From positions 248,001 to 312,000 of the forward strand of contig CAWHIX010000008.1 in NCBI GenBank assembly GCA_963829545.1: DNA of 64,000 nt, read 5' to 3'. The notes below the pieces were generated by a model. It was not told the origin of the DNA. It saw nothing but the letters and a program-made list of their open reading frames with translations, and searched no databases. This DNA is from JAXGXJ01 sp963829545. Lineage in GTDB: Bacteria; Actinomycetota; Thermoleophilia; RBG-16-64-13. This document shows positions 44,704-54,036 of this stretch, piece by piece. The translations under genes were made by a program, and so were the position numbers. Position 1 is the stretch's first letter. The number at the start of each line of letters is the position of its first letter.

Positions 44704-45579
44704 TCAGCGACCGAGCGACCGCGCCATGGCCTCGGCGATATCTGCCGCTTCGTACGTGTAGAGATCCCCGTTTTCCACGGTGGCCGCAGCCGGGTCGCCG
44801 ATATGACCGGCCGGTGATAGCTCTCGCCATCGGCCTTCCCGTTCGGCCTCCACGAACTCGCGCAGAGAGTCAGGTACGGCCCTTATCTCGGTTCGGTCGA
44901 CGTCGCCGGGTAAGGTGTCGGGGGCCCAGCGCATGATGAGGCTCGTCTCGCGCTCGCCGGCGTGCACATCGAGGCCTGAGCTTCGAGTGAGGCGCGCTCG
45001 GGCCGCGACAGTGGCTTCTGAATCGGCCACGCGCAGCACCTCCTCCCCGACCAAGGGGAAGGGCTCCTTGAACGCGGTCTCGTAGCCGGCCTCGACGATG
45101 TCCTTGAGCAGTCCGCCCAGGACGTAAGTCACAGTGACGTCGCGGCCTCGCAGCCCTTCGATCACGCGGACGATGGCCCGGTTGTGCTGGCCGTCGCCGT
45201 GGTGGTTGACGATGAACTGGCGACGGAATCCCCAGCGGGCGTAATTCTCGAGGATCTCAGTGAGAACGGTCACCATGGTATCGGGATCCACCGTGAGCGA
45301 ACCCGGGAACATGCTCGTGGTCGTGTTGAGACCGAGGTAGTACGGCGGCGCGATCTGGCATGGTATTCCCCTGCTGCGCAACTCCGCCTTGACCAGCGAG
45401 CTGAGCACGTGAGCCCCGTACACGTCGGTAGCCAGGGGAAGATGAAGCCCGTGCTGCTCCACCACCGCTACGGGTACGAGCAGGGGTTGGTTGTCACGCC
45501 CGGCGGCCTCCACGGCCGGCCAGGTCATATCGGCGATGGTGTCGACGAAGATCGAGTATCCGCGGCCCGGCGAGCTCAT
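44704..45579 (-). CDS. Creatininase-family amidohydrolase
   Basis: A 291-residue member of the creatininase/FAPy-deformylase/MftE family. The metal-binding blocks are 'VVEQHGLHLPLATDVYGAH' (Glu, His, Asp), 'FIVNHHGDGQHNRA' and 'HAGERETSLIMRW' (the Glu of the last). These enzymes open cyclic amides such as creatinine, or cut peptides in cofactor maturation; the substrate here is unknown. I chose the ATG at 45579, which overlaps the upstream stop by 4 bases; a longer frame overlaps the whole end of the previous gene. No mycofactocin genes are nearby, so it is not an obvious MftE. Confidence 0.87.
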   Translation of the reverse strand: MSSPGRGYSIFVDTIADMTWPAVEAAGRDNQPLLVPVAVVEQHGLHLPLATDVYGAHVLSSLVKAELRSRGIPCQIAPPYYLGLNTTTSMFPGSLTVDPDTMVTVLTEILENYARWGFRRQFIVNHHGDGQHNRAIVRVIEGLRGRDVTVTYVLGGLLKDIVEAGYETAFKEPFPLVGEEVLRVADSEATVAARARLTRSSGLDVHAGERETSLIMRWAPDTLPGDVDRTEIRAVPDSLREFVEAEREGRWRELSPAGHIGDPAAATVENGDLYTYEAADIAEAMARSLGR

Positions 45580-46094
45580 GCGGGAACATCCCCGGCCTGC
45601 GCACCCGCGTCCCCTTGTCCCAACTCGGGCGTGCCCACGAGCAGGGGGAGAAGGCGGTCGCACATCCACGCGACGTAGATGGGGCAGCGATCGTGGGCCT
45701 CGCTCGCTCGGAATGCCTCCATGCCTTCCGGCGTACTCATATCGTGACCTGTCAACTCGCGGCAGCTACAGGCACCGAACTCCTGCTCGAAAGCCCGGAT
45801 GAGTTCCTTCAAGGCGGCCTGCGTGGACGGCACCAGTTCGGGGTCGCTGGTTGCGGTGTCGTGGTCGCGCAGTCCAAGAGCCACGGCCGTCCCGGTGATC
45901 GCGCCGCACGTTCCTCCCATGCCGCTGACTCCACCGCCGAGGTAGCGGGCCACTGTGATGATGCCCTGGTCTCTTCCCAGGATACCCATGGTGAAGTCGA
46001 CCATCGCCTGGGCGCAGTTGATGTGGCCGGGACCCTGCTCTGTGTAGCGGGCCAGCGTCTGGGCCCTCACCTGATCGACGGAATTGGCGGTCAT
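45576..46094 (-). CDS. C_GCAxxG_C_C-family redox protein
   Basis: A 172-residue protein with the family pattern: 'HINCAQAMVDF', 'GGGVSGMGGTCGAITGTAVALG', then 'GACSCRELTG' and 'DRCPIYVAWM'. The spaced cysteines probably bind a metal or Fe-S centre; the family is common in anaerobes and poorly understood. It starts with ATG behind AGGAGG, and its stop overlaps the creatininase start (ATGA), so they form a coupled two-gene operon. The C-terminus after 'LLPLLVGTP' is a short Gly/Ala tail. Confidence 0.82.
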   Translation of the reverse strand: MTANSVDQVRAQTLARYTEQGPGHINCAQAMVDFTMGILGRDQGIITVARYLGGGVSGMGGTCGAITGTAVALGLRDHDTATSDPELVPSTQAALKELIRAFEQEFGACSCRELTGHDMSTPEGMEAFRASEAHDRCPIYVAWMCDRLLPLLVGTPELGQGDAGAQAGDVPA

Positions 46095-46349
46095 CGATAT
46101 CCTCCTGGTAGAACGCCTGCGATCCTCTGGGGGGCAGGCCGAGGGGGCTGCCGGTTCCCCATTGTAGACCTTCGCCTGGAACGGGGGGCGCGGTGTCCGA
46201 GTGGAACGGCGCAGACGCGTCTTACGCGGGCCTTATCCGGCCGCAGGTAGACTCCTGAAGGACGCAGGCTCGCCTTCCGCTGCATCCGGATGGCAGGGAG
46301 AGCCGAAGCTCGATCGTGGCCGGTGGAAAGGCCACAGATGGGAGGTTCT

Positions 46350-46895
46350 ATGGAGGTCCGTAACATCGTAAGGCACAAGTGGGTCGTGCCCGTCGCAGCC
46401 CTGATCCTGGTACTCAGCATAGGGGCGGGCGCATGGGCGGCAACGGACACGACAGGCACCACACCGTCGACCGACGGCAGCACTGCCCCGTCGACCGACG
46501 GCGATACGGAGGCCTACTGCGATCCCGGCGAAAACGGCTTCGGCGGCCGGGGTCACATGCGAGGCTTCGCCGGTGACGACGGAGCACGCGACGAGGCACG
46601 CCAGAACATGCGTGGCTACATGCAGGAACGCCTGGAATCGTACGTCGACTCAGTTCGTGGCCAGATGTCGACCGCGGACCAGCAGAAGCTGGACACTCTG
46701 CTCGATCAGTTGGCGAAGGAGCGCGAGTCTCTGCAGAAGGCAGCCGACGAAGTCCGCGATACGATGCAAGAACTGCGCGATCTCATCGATGAGTACGATG
46801 CCCCGGCAACCGACTCTAACAGTGGGTCAAGCGACGGTACGAGTGGGACCACGGCCACGCCGGCGCCTTCCGGCACGTCGACCGTGTATCAGTAG
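46350..46895 (+). CDS. Exported coiled-coil protein with low-complexity ends
   Basis: A 181-residue protein of no family I recognise. A signal/anchor helix ('WVVPVAALILVLSIGAGAWA', residues 11-30) is followed by a Thr/Ser/Asp linker. The middle, about 80-150, is a charged helix with heptads ('LDTLLDQLAKERESLQKAAD', 'VRDTMQELRDLIDEY') like Spy or DUF-type periplasmic helical proteins. A Ser/Thr/Gly tail ends it. It is probably secreted or anchored outside the membrane. The second of two nearby ATGs (46350) has GGGAGG at the right distance. Divergent from the C_GCAxxG_C_C gene. Confidence 0.7.
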   Translation: MEVRNIVRHKWVVPVAALILVLSIGAGAWAATDTTGTTPSTDGSTAPSTDGDTEAYCDPGENGFGGRGHMRGFAGDDGARDEARQNMRGYMQERLESYVDSVRGQMSTADQQKLDTLLDQLAKERESLQKAADEVRDTMQELRDLIDEYDAPATDSNSGSSDGTSGTTATPAPSGTSTVYQ

Positions 46896-46899
46896 AAGC

Positions 46900-46962
46900 G
46901 AGACAGATCCTCATCCTCAAACGCGGCGCGGGCCCTCGGCCCGCGCCGCGTCTATCTGTCTC
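46900..46962. terminator. Bidirectional terminator with outer and inner stems
   Basis: The inner 13-bp perfect stem (46922-46934 with 46938-46950, CTC loop) is enclosed by a second 9-bp pairing (46900-46908 with 46954-46962). The outer arm overlaps the stop codon of the convergent MFS gene by two bases. Confidence 0.85.
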
Positions 46963-48157
46963 AGCATCCCTCTTCCAGCCTCTCCACGAACTTCAGCAGG
47001 AAAGCGGCCGCCGACCCGACGGCGATCACCACCCCAACTATCACCAGCCCCAGCGCGAGCGAGTACGATTCCCCCATCAGGCCGACCCCGATCGGAAGCA
47101 ATCCACCCCCGATGATGAAGGCCAGGGGCGTACACAGCGCTGTGGCTATGCTTCGGAAGGTGGGTTGGACGATGTTCGATAGGGCCTTGAAGGCCGGCGG
47201 GAACGCTCCCACGGCGAAGGCCGACACCACCACGATGCTGATCAAGCAGCCCACACCGGAGAGCAGGCCGGTGAAGATGACGCCCACTCCTGCGACAAAG
47301 AGGAACAGGGCGATGGCCCACTTGGCGCCGATGCGGTCGGTCAGCCACCCTGAGATAAAGACCATGGCCAGGGGAGGGATGTTGGCCAGACCGAGGAAGG
47401 TGTTGGCCGCTCCCGTGCTCATGCCCTGCTCTTCGGTGAGGTAGAGCGGCAGCATGCTGAAAACGCCCACCTGCGCTCCCATGGCCAGGGCAAAGAGAAA
47501 GATCATGACCCAGAAGGAGCGCAGTCTCACGACCGGTCCCACCATACTGGGGCTGGGCGCGTCGCCGGGGAAGTAGCCTACGCCTCGGAAGGCCATGAAC
47601 AGCAGACCCACGACCACACACAGCCCGGCGACCCAGAGCAGGCTCGTCTGCCAGGAGAAGAAGGCCAGGAGAGCCGCCGCGAGAAGACCGCTGGCGACGA
47701 GACTGAGTGGGGGCCCCAACTGTTGGACCGAGAGGGCCTTTCCCCAGTCGTCCGGCTTGACCATCGCCGTGATCGTCGCCACAGAGGAGGGGGTCTGCAG
47801 CCCGGCAAAGAAGCCCAGGACGATCAGGACAGCTCCCAGGTACCAGATAGTCCCGGCGAAGTAGGCGGCGATCAGCCCTGCCGCCGCGCCAAACGCGGCG
47901 ATGAACATGACTCCTCTGTGCGTGATCCGCGCCGAGAACAGCCCCGCCGACCACGATCCTATGAGCGCCCCGATGGCGCCCATGAAGAACAGAGTACCGG
48001 CCTGTGCCGAGCTGATGGGGATGTCTTCCCCGATGGCAGGAATCAGCGGCGAGAAGATGAAGCGACTTATGAAACTGAGGAAGAAGAGCAGGGTGAGGAA
48101 GATCACCGTGCCCGCGACTGCGCTGAAGGGTCTGGGGGTAGGACAAGCCTTGGCCAT
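46961..48157 (-). CDS. MFS transporter
   Basis: A 398-residue, 12-helix major facilitator. The N-half has 'FLSFISRFIFSPLIPAIGED', 'GTLFFMGAIGALIGSWSAGL' and the loop 'SARITHRGVMF' in place of the usual G-x-x-x-D-R-x-G-R-R. The C-half has 'GMSTGAANTFLGLANIPPLA' and 'SGWLTDRIGAKWAI'. Overall it resembles sugar-phosphate/oxalate-type or general metabolite MFS carriers; the substrate is unknown. It starts 48157 and is a single-gene unit, divergent from the PQQ-type dehydrogenase gene. Confidence 0.88.
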   Translation of the reverse strand: MAKACPTPRPFSAVAGTVIFLTLLFFLSFISRFIFSPLIPAIGEDIPISSAQAGTLFFMGAIGALIGSWSAGLFSARITHRGVMFIAAFGAAAGLIAAYFAGTIWYLGAVLIVLGFFAGLQTPSSVATITAMVKPDDWGKALSVQQLGPPLSLVASGLLAAALLAFFSWQTSLLWVAGLCVVVGLLFMAFRGVGYFPGDAPSPSMVGPVVRLRSFWVMIFLFALAMGAQVGVFSMLPLYLTEEQGMSTGAANTFLGLANIPPLAMVFISGWLTDRIGAKWAIALFLFVAGVGVIFTGLLSGVGCLISIVVVSAFAVGAFPPAFKALSNIVQPTFRSIATALCTPLAFIIGGGLLPIGVGLMGESYSLALGLVIVGVVIAVGSAAAFLLKFVERLEEGC

Positions 48158-48322
48158 GCGAGAAGGATATCATCCGGGACTTGGGGCGCGCCTGAGCACC
48201 GCCCGAATCGCCCGAGGCCTAGATGCGGAGTCGGCCGCTCTACTGATCCTGAGTTGCCGGGGGTCCCAGTGGGTAGAACACGAGTCAAGAAGTTCGCGCC
48301 GGACGTGAGGGGGTGGGGTCGA

Positions 48323-49540
48323 ATGTGGCCAGCGGGGAGAGCCGCGCAGATCGTTGCCCCGATCGTTGCCCCGGTCGTTGTGGCCTGCCTGCTGCTGTTC
48401 CCCGCCGCCTGCGTCTCCCCGGAGCCCGGCGGCTCGACGTCGTCGACGGTGGTGTCGACGTCCAGGCCGACGACCGAGACTACCGGCGGCGGGGCCATCC
48501 TGGAGGCCACGACCGTCGTGCAGGGCCTGCGCATCCCCTGGGAGATGAGGTTCCTGCCCGACGGCCGGCTCCTACTGACGGAGCGCGAGGGGCGGGTCGT
48601 CGTGGCCGACGTGACTACGGGCACGGTCGCCGAGGTGGGGCGTATCGACGTCCTTGCCCGCGGAGAAGGGGGCCTCATGGGGATGGCCCTCGACCCAGCG
48701 TTCCCTACCTCGCCCTACATCTATGTCACCTTCACCCACGAGCAGACCGGCGAGAGCGCCAACAGGGTCAGCCGCTTCGAACTGACGGGGTTCGAACCGG
48801 GCCAGACGCTCGCGTTGGGGGCGGAGGCGGTGCTTCTCGACGGTATCCCCGCCGGTTCGAACCACGACGGCAGCCGCGTCGCCTTCGGTCCCGACGGCTA
48901 TCTGTGGGTTACCACCGGCGACTCGGGGGAGGGGGGCTTGGCACAGGACCCTGAGTCGTTGGCCGGAAAGGTCCTGCGTATGACCAAGGACGGACAGCCG
49001 GCTCCGGCCAACCCGTTTCTCGACAAGCCCTACCCCTTGTCGCTGGTCTACAGCTTGGGGCATCGCAATCCGCAGGGTCTCGACTTCCATCCCCTGACCG
49101 GTCTGCCCTACATCACTGAGCATGGCCCCAGCGACAACGACGAGTTGAACCTCCTGCGTCCCGGTGGCAACTACGGCTGGCCGGACCTGCGGGGGGTGGC
49201 GGCTGAGCCCGGCTTCGAAGACCCCCTCATGACCTGGACGCCCACCATCGCCCCGGCGGGGGCACTCTTCTACATGGGAGACCGGCTCGGCGATCTCCAG
49301 GGCGCCTTCCTCTTCGTCACCCTCAAGGAGTCCGATCTACGCGCGCTCATCCCCACTGAGGCGGAAGACTTTGCGGCCGTAGCCGAGGAGCGTGTGTTGT
49401 TCGACGAGGAGTTCGGACGGCTGCGGGCCATCGCCCAGGGTCCCGACGGCGCCCTCTATATCGCCACCAGCAACCACGACGGTCGCGGAGATCCCGAGGA
49501 AGGAGACGATCGCGTCATCCGCATCGTCGACCGCGACTAG
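48323..49540 (+). CDS. PQQ-dependent sugar dehydrogenase-like lipoprotein (GSDH family)
   Basis: A 405-residue soluble glucose/aldose dehydrogenase-type beta-propeller. A lipoprotein signal ('VACLLLFPAACVSPEPG', lipobox PAAC) and a Ser/Thr linker precede it. The domain follows: 'LRIPWEMRFLPDGRLLLTER', 'LARGEGGLMGMALDPAF', 'NHDGSRVAFGPDGYLWVTTG', 'GHRNPQGLDFHPLTGLPYIT' and 'EHGPSDNDELNLLRPGGNYG', with His and Arg of the PQQ/substrate site. No PQQ synthesis genes are seen, so cofactor supply or even PQQ use is uncertain. I took the ATG at 48323, behind GAGGGGG; the frame is open further upstream. Confidence 0.85.
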   Translation: MWPAGRAAQIVAPIVAPVVVACLLLFPAACVSPEPGGSTSSTVVSTSRPTTETTGGGAILEATTVVQGLRIPWEMRFLPDGRLLLTEREGRVVVADVTTGTVAEVGRIDVLARGEGGLMGMALDPAFPTSPYIYVTFTHEQTGESANRVSRFELTGFEPGQTLALGAEAVLLDGIPAGSNHDGSRVAFGPDGYLWVTTGDSGEGGLAQDPESLAGKVLRMTKDGQPAPANPFLDKPYPLSLVYSLGHRNPQGLDFHPLTGLPYITEHGPSDNDELNLLRPGGNYGWPDLRGVAAEPGFEDPLMTWTPTIAPAGALFYMGDRLGDLQGAFLFVTLKESDLRALIPTEAEDFAAVAEERVLFDEEFGRLRAIAQGPDGALYIATSNHDGRGDPEEGDDRVIRIVDRD

Positions 49541-49557
49541 CGTTCAGGGTGAGAAGC

Positions 49558-49593
49558 GCCGGGCCGTCGGGGCAAAGCCCGCGGCGGCCCGGC
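49558..49593 (+). terminator. Terminator-like hairpin after the dehydrogenase gene
   Basis: GCCGGGCC (49558-49565) pairs with GGCCCGGC (49586-49593); inside, CGGGGC and GCCCG allow a second stem. It lies 18 bases past the stop. Confidence 0.65.
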
Positions 49594-49653
49594 AGTCTCT
49601 GTCGGTGGCGCGCCGCCACGTGCCCGGTGGCTGCAGCGCGCCTTCCGCGTCTT

Positions 49654-50606
49654 CTAGGGCGCTTCGTCGGGTAGCAGGGGCCGGAAGGACAGGTTGTAGT
49701 CCTTGCCTGCGCTCTCCCATATGGTGATCTGGGTCGCCTCGTCGAGGAGCGGCTTCAGGGTCGCCAGGTCATCGCCTGTGACCGTCACGCGCCTGTATCC
49801 CTCCGGCTGTACGGCTGCGCCCGCGGTGGCGAGGTCGTCGAGCGGCCACGCCAGCCTGTTGGGCTGCACGTCCGCTGGGTCCGGGGAGGCGGCGGGGTCT
49901 ACGGCCCGGCTGTAGACGTCAAGCGCCTCATACTCGAAGGGCTCCCAAACGATCTCTTCGGTCTCGAAGGCGGTGAGATCCATGAGCTTGGCCCGGAAAT
50001 CGGACACCGCCGCCCGAGCCTGCTGCTGCTCCATGGTGAGGCCGCCCGCCCCTTCCTCCATGCCCAAGGCGTAGATGTCGGTGCGGTAGGTCTGCCCGTC
50101 GGCGTTGATGGTGAAGGTGGTCGTGCCCACGTCGGTGATACCGGGCTGGCCGTAGTCGATGGTGGGGTCGAAGAGGCCGGCTTCACGGGCCGCCTCCAGG
50201 ATGCCCTGGATGGCCTCCTCGGATATGACGGTGGTCTGTAGGTTGGGAAGGGCCGGACCAGGATAGATGAGGATCGTCGGCCCGGTCTCGATCACGCGGC
50301 CGTCGCCGTAGAGGGAGAACTCCGGGGTCGCGGTGAGGTTGTACTCCACGGGGACGAAGCCCCCGCCCGTCTCCACCCGCACGACTATCTCATCTGGGCC
50401 TTGAGGATGGACGATGCCCTCGGCCGACGAACCGGTGGTCGTGGTGGTGTCGCCATCTTCTCCGCCACTGCCGCCGGAGCCCGACGAGCCGCAGGCCGTA
50501 AGGGTCAGTAGCTGCGAGCAACAACAGCACAGAGGCGGCAGAGAATGCGCGGCATCCGTGAAAGGCGAGCCCGAGACCTCCTGCCCGCCGTGCGTCGTTT
50601 GACCAT
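49654..50606 (-). pseudogene. Lipoprotein of unknown function, signal region frameshifted
   Basis: About 315 residues with no family I recognise. The N-terminus needs two single-base corrections (near 50545 and 50513). It then reads as a basic start ('MVKRRTAGRRSRARLSRMPR'), a hydrophobic stretch ('SAASVLLLLAA') and a lipobox 'LTLTACGSS', followed by a Gly/Thr linker. The mature part is beta-rich ('VVRVETGGGFVPVEYNLTAT', 'PEFSLYGDGRVIETG') and ends 'ITIWESAGKDYNLSFRPLLP'. The ATG at 50606 has GGAGG before it. Probably a surface lipoprotein; function unknown. Confidence 0.7.
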
Positions 50607-50857
50607 AGGTCCTCCCTCCATTTGGAACGTACAACCGTGTGACGAGTCGCCGCTTGTCGAGCGTTCCCGGTCCTCGCTCCCGGCAAACCCGGGCAGGGAT
50701 GCGTGAGCGCGGCTGAGGGCATGTATCCCGCCGCGCTTCCCTCGATTAGGGCATACTGGCTAAACTGCCCGAGAACACCTTTGGAGAAGTGCTTGCGCGA
50801 TGTACCCGAGAACCGTATGTTCCGTGACCGCCCGGACCTCGACGGCAGTCTGATCGG
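50607..50857. other. Divergent intergenic region (lipoprotein / MFS)
   Basis: About 250 bases hold the two divergent promoters, but I cannot define them. Frames here are short and unlike known proteins. The MFS start is uncertain, so part of this stretch may be its N-terminus. Confidence 0.4.
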
Positions 50858-52150
50858 TTGCGCGCCCAGGCCGACACGATAGGGGAGACGCCACCGAGCG
50901 ACAGGTCGTCGGAGCAGAGGCGCCTGGGCCGTACGGGTCTGATCGTGTTCTTGTCCCTGCTCAGCGCTTTCGTCCCCCTGTCCACCGACCTGTATCTCCC
51001 CGCGCTCCCGAGCATGACCGAGTACTTCGGGGTTCCCGAGTATCAGACCAATCTCACCCTCATCCTCTTCTTCATCTTCTACGCCATCGCCATACTCGTT
51101 TGGGGCCCTCTCAGCGACCGCTACGGACGGCGCCCCATACTCCTCGTCGGCCTCACCTGTTACACGGTGGCGGGCGCCCTGTGCGCTCTCTCGCCCAACA
51201 TCTTCATGCTCATGTTCTTCCGCGTGGTACAGGCGGTGGGGGCCGGCGCCGCCAGTACTGTGGCGACGGCCATCGTCAAGGACGTCTACCGGGGCAGGAG
51301 GCGCGAGTCGATCCTCGCGTTCGTCCAGTCGATGACCATCATCTCTCCCGCGGTGGCTCCTATGGTGGGAGCGCTCTTGCTGAACTGACCTCGTGGAGAG
51401 GGACGTTCGTGGCCCAGGGCTTGCTGGGCGCAGGAGTGGTGGCCGGTTCGATCGCTTTCAGGGAGACCCTGGTGACCAGGGCTCCGGGCGGACCGGTGTC
51501 TTCCTTGAGGCGTCTGGGGGTGGTCCTCAAGAACGGCACCTTCACCAGCCTGATCCTCACCTTCTCGCTGTTGACCATCGCCGGATTGGCCTTCGTGTCC
51601 TCTTCGTCGTACATCTTTCAGGAGACCTTCGGTCTGAGCAGCCAGGTCTTCAGCTTCTTCTTCGCCGTGTACGCCGCGGGCCTGGCCGTAGGCCCCTACG
51701 TCTACATGAGGCTCTCACGAACGCTCGCGCGCACCTCCATCATCACCGGCTGCCTCGGCGTTACTGTTCTGAGTGGCGTCCTTGTTCTCCTGCTAGGCGG
51801 GAGCGGGCCCTGGCTGTTCACGTTACTGTTGCTGCCCAGCGCTAGTCTCTATGAGTTGCCTGCGTCCTCCGGCCACGTATTTGATGCTGGACCAGCACGA
51901 AGAGGACGCAGGGTCGGTATCTGCTCTCATGGGCTCTTCGAGCATGATCATGGGCAGCCTGGGCATAGTGATCGTCTCGCTGCAGCTGTGGGGTCGCGTT
52001 GAGATGATCGGCATACTCAATGTCGTGCTCGGCCTGCTCTGCGGAGGTCTGTGGCTCGGCCTCGCGTTGCCGCGGTTGCGCAGGGATAAGGAGCGGTCGG
52101 CCGCCGGTCGCTCGCAGGCCCTCGCGACCCAGCAGACGAAGGAAGGATAG
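50858..52150 (+). pseudogene. Bcr/CflA-type multidrug MFS transporter, two frame breaks
   Basis: About 430 residues of the 12-helix drug-efflux MFS family. The N-half is intact: 'FLSLLSAFVPLSTDLYLPALP' and 'LVWGPLSDRYGRRPILLVGL' with the MFS A-loop, then 'FFRVVQAVGAGAASTVATAI' (motif C region of Bcr). The frame changes near 51380 ('LTSWRGTFVAQGLLGAGVVA') and again near 51848 ('LMLDQHEEDAGSVSALMGSS'). Both joins fit the family. The TTG at 50858 is a possible start; ATG 50818 would need another shift. The next membrane-protein gene begins 3 bases after its stop. Confidence 0.8.
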
Positions 52151-52152
52151 CG

Positions 52153-52524
52153 GTGCTGCGTACCACGCTCATCATTCTCGAGATCATCATCGGGGTGGCG
52201 GCCGTGGGCGGAGGCGTGTACGCGCTCACCGGTGCGGCCGCGGTCCCGCGCGAGTATCTGCAAGGCACGCCGTTCCGTTCCTATTTCGTGCCTGGTCTGG
52301 TGCTGCTTGTCGTGGTGGGCGGGAGCATGCTCCTGGCGGCGGCCCTACTCCTGATCCAAGCGTCTTTCGCGCGGATAGTCTCGCTGGAGGCAGGAGTCAT
52401 CCTGATCGCCTGGATCGGAATGCAGGTCTCGCTGATAGGCTACCGTCACTGGCTGCAGCCGCTCATGGGCTTCCTCGGCCTGGTGATCGTGGTGCTGTCG
52501 TTCCTCCTGCCCTCCCCGGGCTGA
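52153..52524 (+). CDS. Small four-helix membrane protein
   Basis: A 123-residue integral membrane protein with four helices ('LIILEIIIGVAAVGGGVYAL', 'YFVPGLVLLVVVGGSMLLAA', 'VSLEAGVILIAWIGMQVSLI', 'LMGFLGLVIVVLSFLL'). The conserved-looking loop 'VPREYLQGTPFRSY' matches a widespread hypothetical family, often in Actinobacteria. Its role is unknown. It starts with GTG three bases after the MFS stop, so it is probably translated from the same message. A terminator hairpin follows. Confidence 0.72.
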   Translation: MLRTTLIILEIIIGVAAVGGGVYALTGAAAVPREYLQGTPFRSYFVPGLVLLVVVGGSMLLAAALLLIQASFARIVSLEAGVILIAWIGMQVSLIGYRHWLQPLMGFLGLVIVVLSFLLPSPG

Positions 52525-52535
52525 GGTATCGTCTA

Positions 52536-52554
52536 GCCCGGCCGTCGGCCGGGC
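52536..52554. terminator. Short GC hairpin between convergent genes
   Basis: An 8-bp perfect stem (52536-52543 with 52547-52554) with a GTC loop, between the membrane-protein gene and the convergent PPC-domain gene. Confidence 0.65.
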
Positions 52555-52572
52555 CCCGATCAGGTAGCAGCT

Positions 52573-53034
52573 TCAGTCGGCGGCAGGCGGTCCGACGGCG
52601 AGCAGCTCGAACCCGCTGGCCGCGTCCATCTCGCGCCGGGCCTGGGCCTCGGTGAGCTCCAGCAGTATCACTTCACCGATCAACCAGGTAGTGAGTCCCG
52701 CCCGCGTGCAGCCTACCGTGGCGCCACCTTCTCGACCGGAAGCGGAGTGCATATGCAGCACGGGCCGGCCGTCCGCGTCGGGGAAGAGGGTGCCGAGGGC
52801 GAAGCCCTCCTGGATACCCCCGAGGGCGTGGATGAGCGGGACCACGCCGGTCGCGCTCCCTTCATCCGGCCCCACGACGACCTTGCTGCCGGCGGCCACT
52901 CCTCCAACGTAGAAGGCGAGGGCGCTCCGGAGGCCGTGCTCCTGGGCAAAGGCTTCAAGGGTGTCGTTCAGCACCTCCCCGTCCTCGAGGCGGAGGACGA
53001 ATATCCGTCCCACGTTCGCTGTCGTGTACTTCAT
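52573..53034 (-). CDS. PPC/DUF296-domain protein
   Basis: A 153-residue PPC (plants and prokaryotes conserved) domain protein. The family's metal-site histidine motif is present as 'RPVLHMHSASGREG' (usually G-x-x-H-x-H), and 'RIFVLRLEDGEVLNDTLEAF' and 'ALAFYVGGVAAGSKV' are typical. Bacterial members are small trimeric proteins, sometimes called DNA-binding by analogy with plant AT-hook proteins, though they lack an AT-hook; function is unknown. I start at the ATG at 53034, which begins the domain exactly. Single gene. Confidence 0.83.
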   Translation of the reverse strand: MKYTTANVGRIFVLRLEDGEVLNDTLEAFAQEHGLRSALAFYVGGVAAGSKVVVGPDEGSATGVVPLIHALGGIQEGFALGTLFPDADGRPVLHMHSASGREGGATVGCTRAGLTTWLIGEVILLELTEAQARREMDAASGFELLAVGPPAAD

Positions 53035-53165
53035 CGCCTTGTCCTTCCGCGATCGTCTCTCGTCTGGGGCCAAGGATACACGCCTCCGGCGACACCCCCA
53101 TGCGCTAGGATTGATGCCGGGAGGGATGGACTCGTTAGAGGAGACCTCAGGAAAGGGATGCGCGA

Positions 53166-53966
53166 GTGAGCGAGCAAGAAAGAGGAGCCCAACGGCTAAG
53201 GGACAAGGTCGCCATCGTCACCGGGGGTGGGGGCGAGAACAGCATCGGCCGGGCGATCAGCCTGCGCTACGGGGCCGAGGGGGCGAAGGTGGCCGTTCTC
53301 GACATCAACGCCGACGGGGCTGCGCGGGTCGCGGGGGAGATCATGGCCGCGGGTGGTCAGGCCATGTCCGTACACTGTGACATCACCGACCTGGAGCAGT
53401 GCAAGAAGGCTGCGGAGCAGGTGGCCGACGCCTTCGGGGGTCGGATCGACATCCTTGTCAACAACGCCGCCTTCTTCGGCACTATGGGCGCGTGGCGACC
53501 GTTCAACGAGTGGACACCAGAAGAGTGGGACCAGATGCAGGCCATCAACGTCCGGGGGATGTGGTTCTGTGCCCAGGCCGTGTTCCCCTACATGAAAGCC
53601 CAGGGGTACGGCAAGATCATCAACCTCAGTTCCTCGACTTTCTTCCAGGGTGTGCCAGGGTTCATCCACTACAGCACGAGCAAGGGCGGCGTGATCGGCT
53701 TCACCAGGTCGTTGGGGAGAGAACTGGGCGAGTATGGCATCCGGGTGAACGCCATCGCCCCGGGATTCACGGTGTCGGCCGCCCAGCTGGAGCTTACCAA
53801 GGACTCCCAGGAGTGGTACGTGGCCAATCGGCAACGCCAGGCGTTGAGCGAACGCAACGAGATCCCCGAGGACCTGGCCGGTCCGGCCTTCTTCCTCGCC
53901 TCGGAGGACAGCGACTTCATGACCTGCCACACCCTCCTCGTAGACGGGGGATCCACTCCCCACTAG
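53166..53966 (+). CDS. SDR-family oxidoreductase
   Basis: A 266-residue classical short-chain dehydrogenase. The cofactor motif is 'AIVTGGGGENSIGRAISL' (T-G-x-x-x-x-x-I-G form) with Asp in 'VAVLDINADG', which suggests NAD(H). The 'NNAA' motif, catalytic Ser region 'INLSSSTFFQG' and 'YSTSKGGVIGFTRSL' (Tyr-x-x-x-Lys) are all intact. The C-terminus 'TCHTLLVDGGSTPH' is usual. Substrate unknown; family members act on alcohols, sugars or 3-oxoacyl groups. It starts with GTG; upstream purine-rich GAAAGGG is close. Monocistronic. Confidence 0.9.
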   Translation: MSEQERGAQRLRDKVAIVTGGGGENSIGRAISLRYGAEGAKVAVLDINADGAARVAGEIMAAGGQAMSVHCDITDLEQCKKAAEQVADAFGGRIDILVNNAAFFGTMGAWRPFNEWTPEEWDQMQAINVRGMWFCAQAVFPYMKAQGYGKIINLSSSTFFQGVPGFIHYSTSKGGVIGFTRSLGRELGEYGIRVNAIAPGFTVSAAQLELTKDSQEWYVANRQRQALSERNEIPEDLAGPAFFLASEDSDFMTCHTLLVDGGSTPH

Positions 53967-54011
53967 TCGGTGTCGACGCCGGGTTGTGTAAGTGCGTATC
54001 GTGCAAGATAG

Positions 54012-54036
54012 ATTGCATTACGCAGTCATATGCAAT
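54012..54036. promoter_or_regulatory. Candidate operator (inverted repeat) upstream of a small gene
   Basis: ATTGCAT (54012-54018) and ATGCAAT (54030-54036) form a perfect dyad with an 11-base spacer in the only AT-rich stretch near here, about 90 bases before the ATG at 54124. The related TGCAA occurs again at 54002. It looks like a binding site for a dimeric repressor or activator; no regulator gene is adjacent. Confidence 0.5.

Noticed and set aside
44704..46094. Creatininase-family gene as mycofactocin maturation protein MftE
   Set aside because: No mftA-, mftB- or mftC-like gene is present; the coupled partner is a C_GCAxxG_C_C protein instead.
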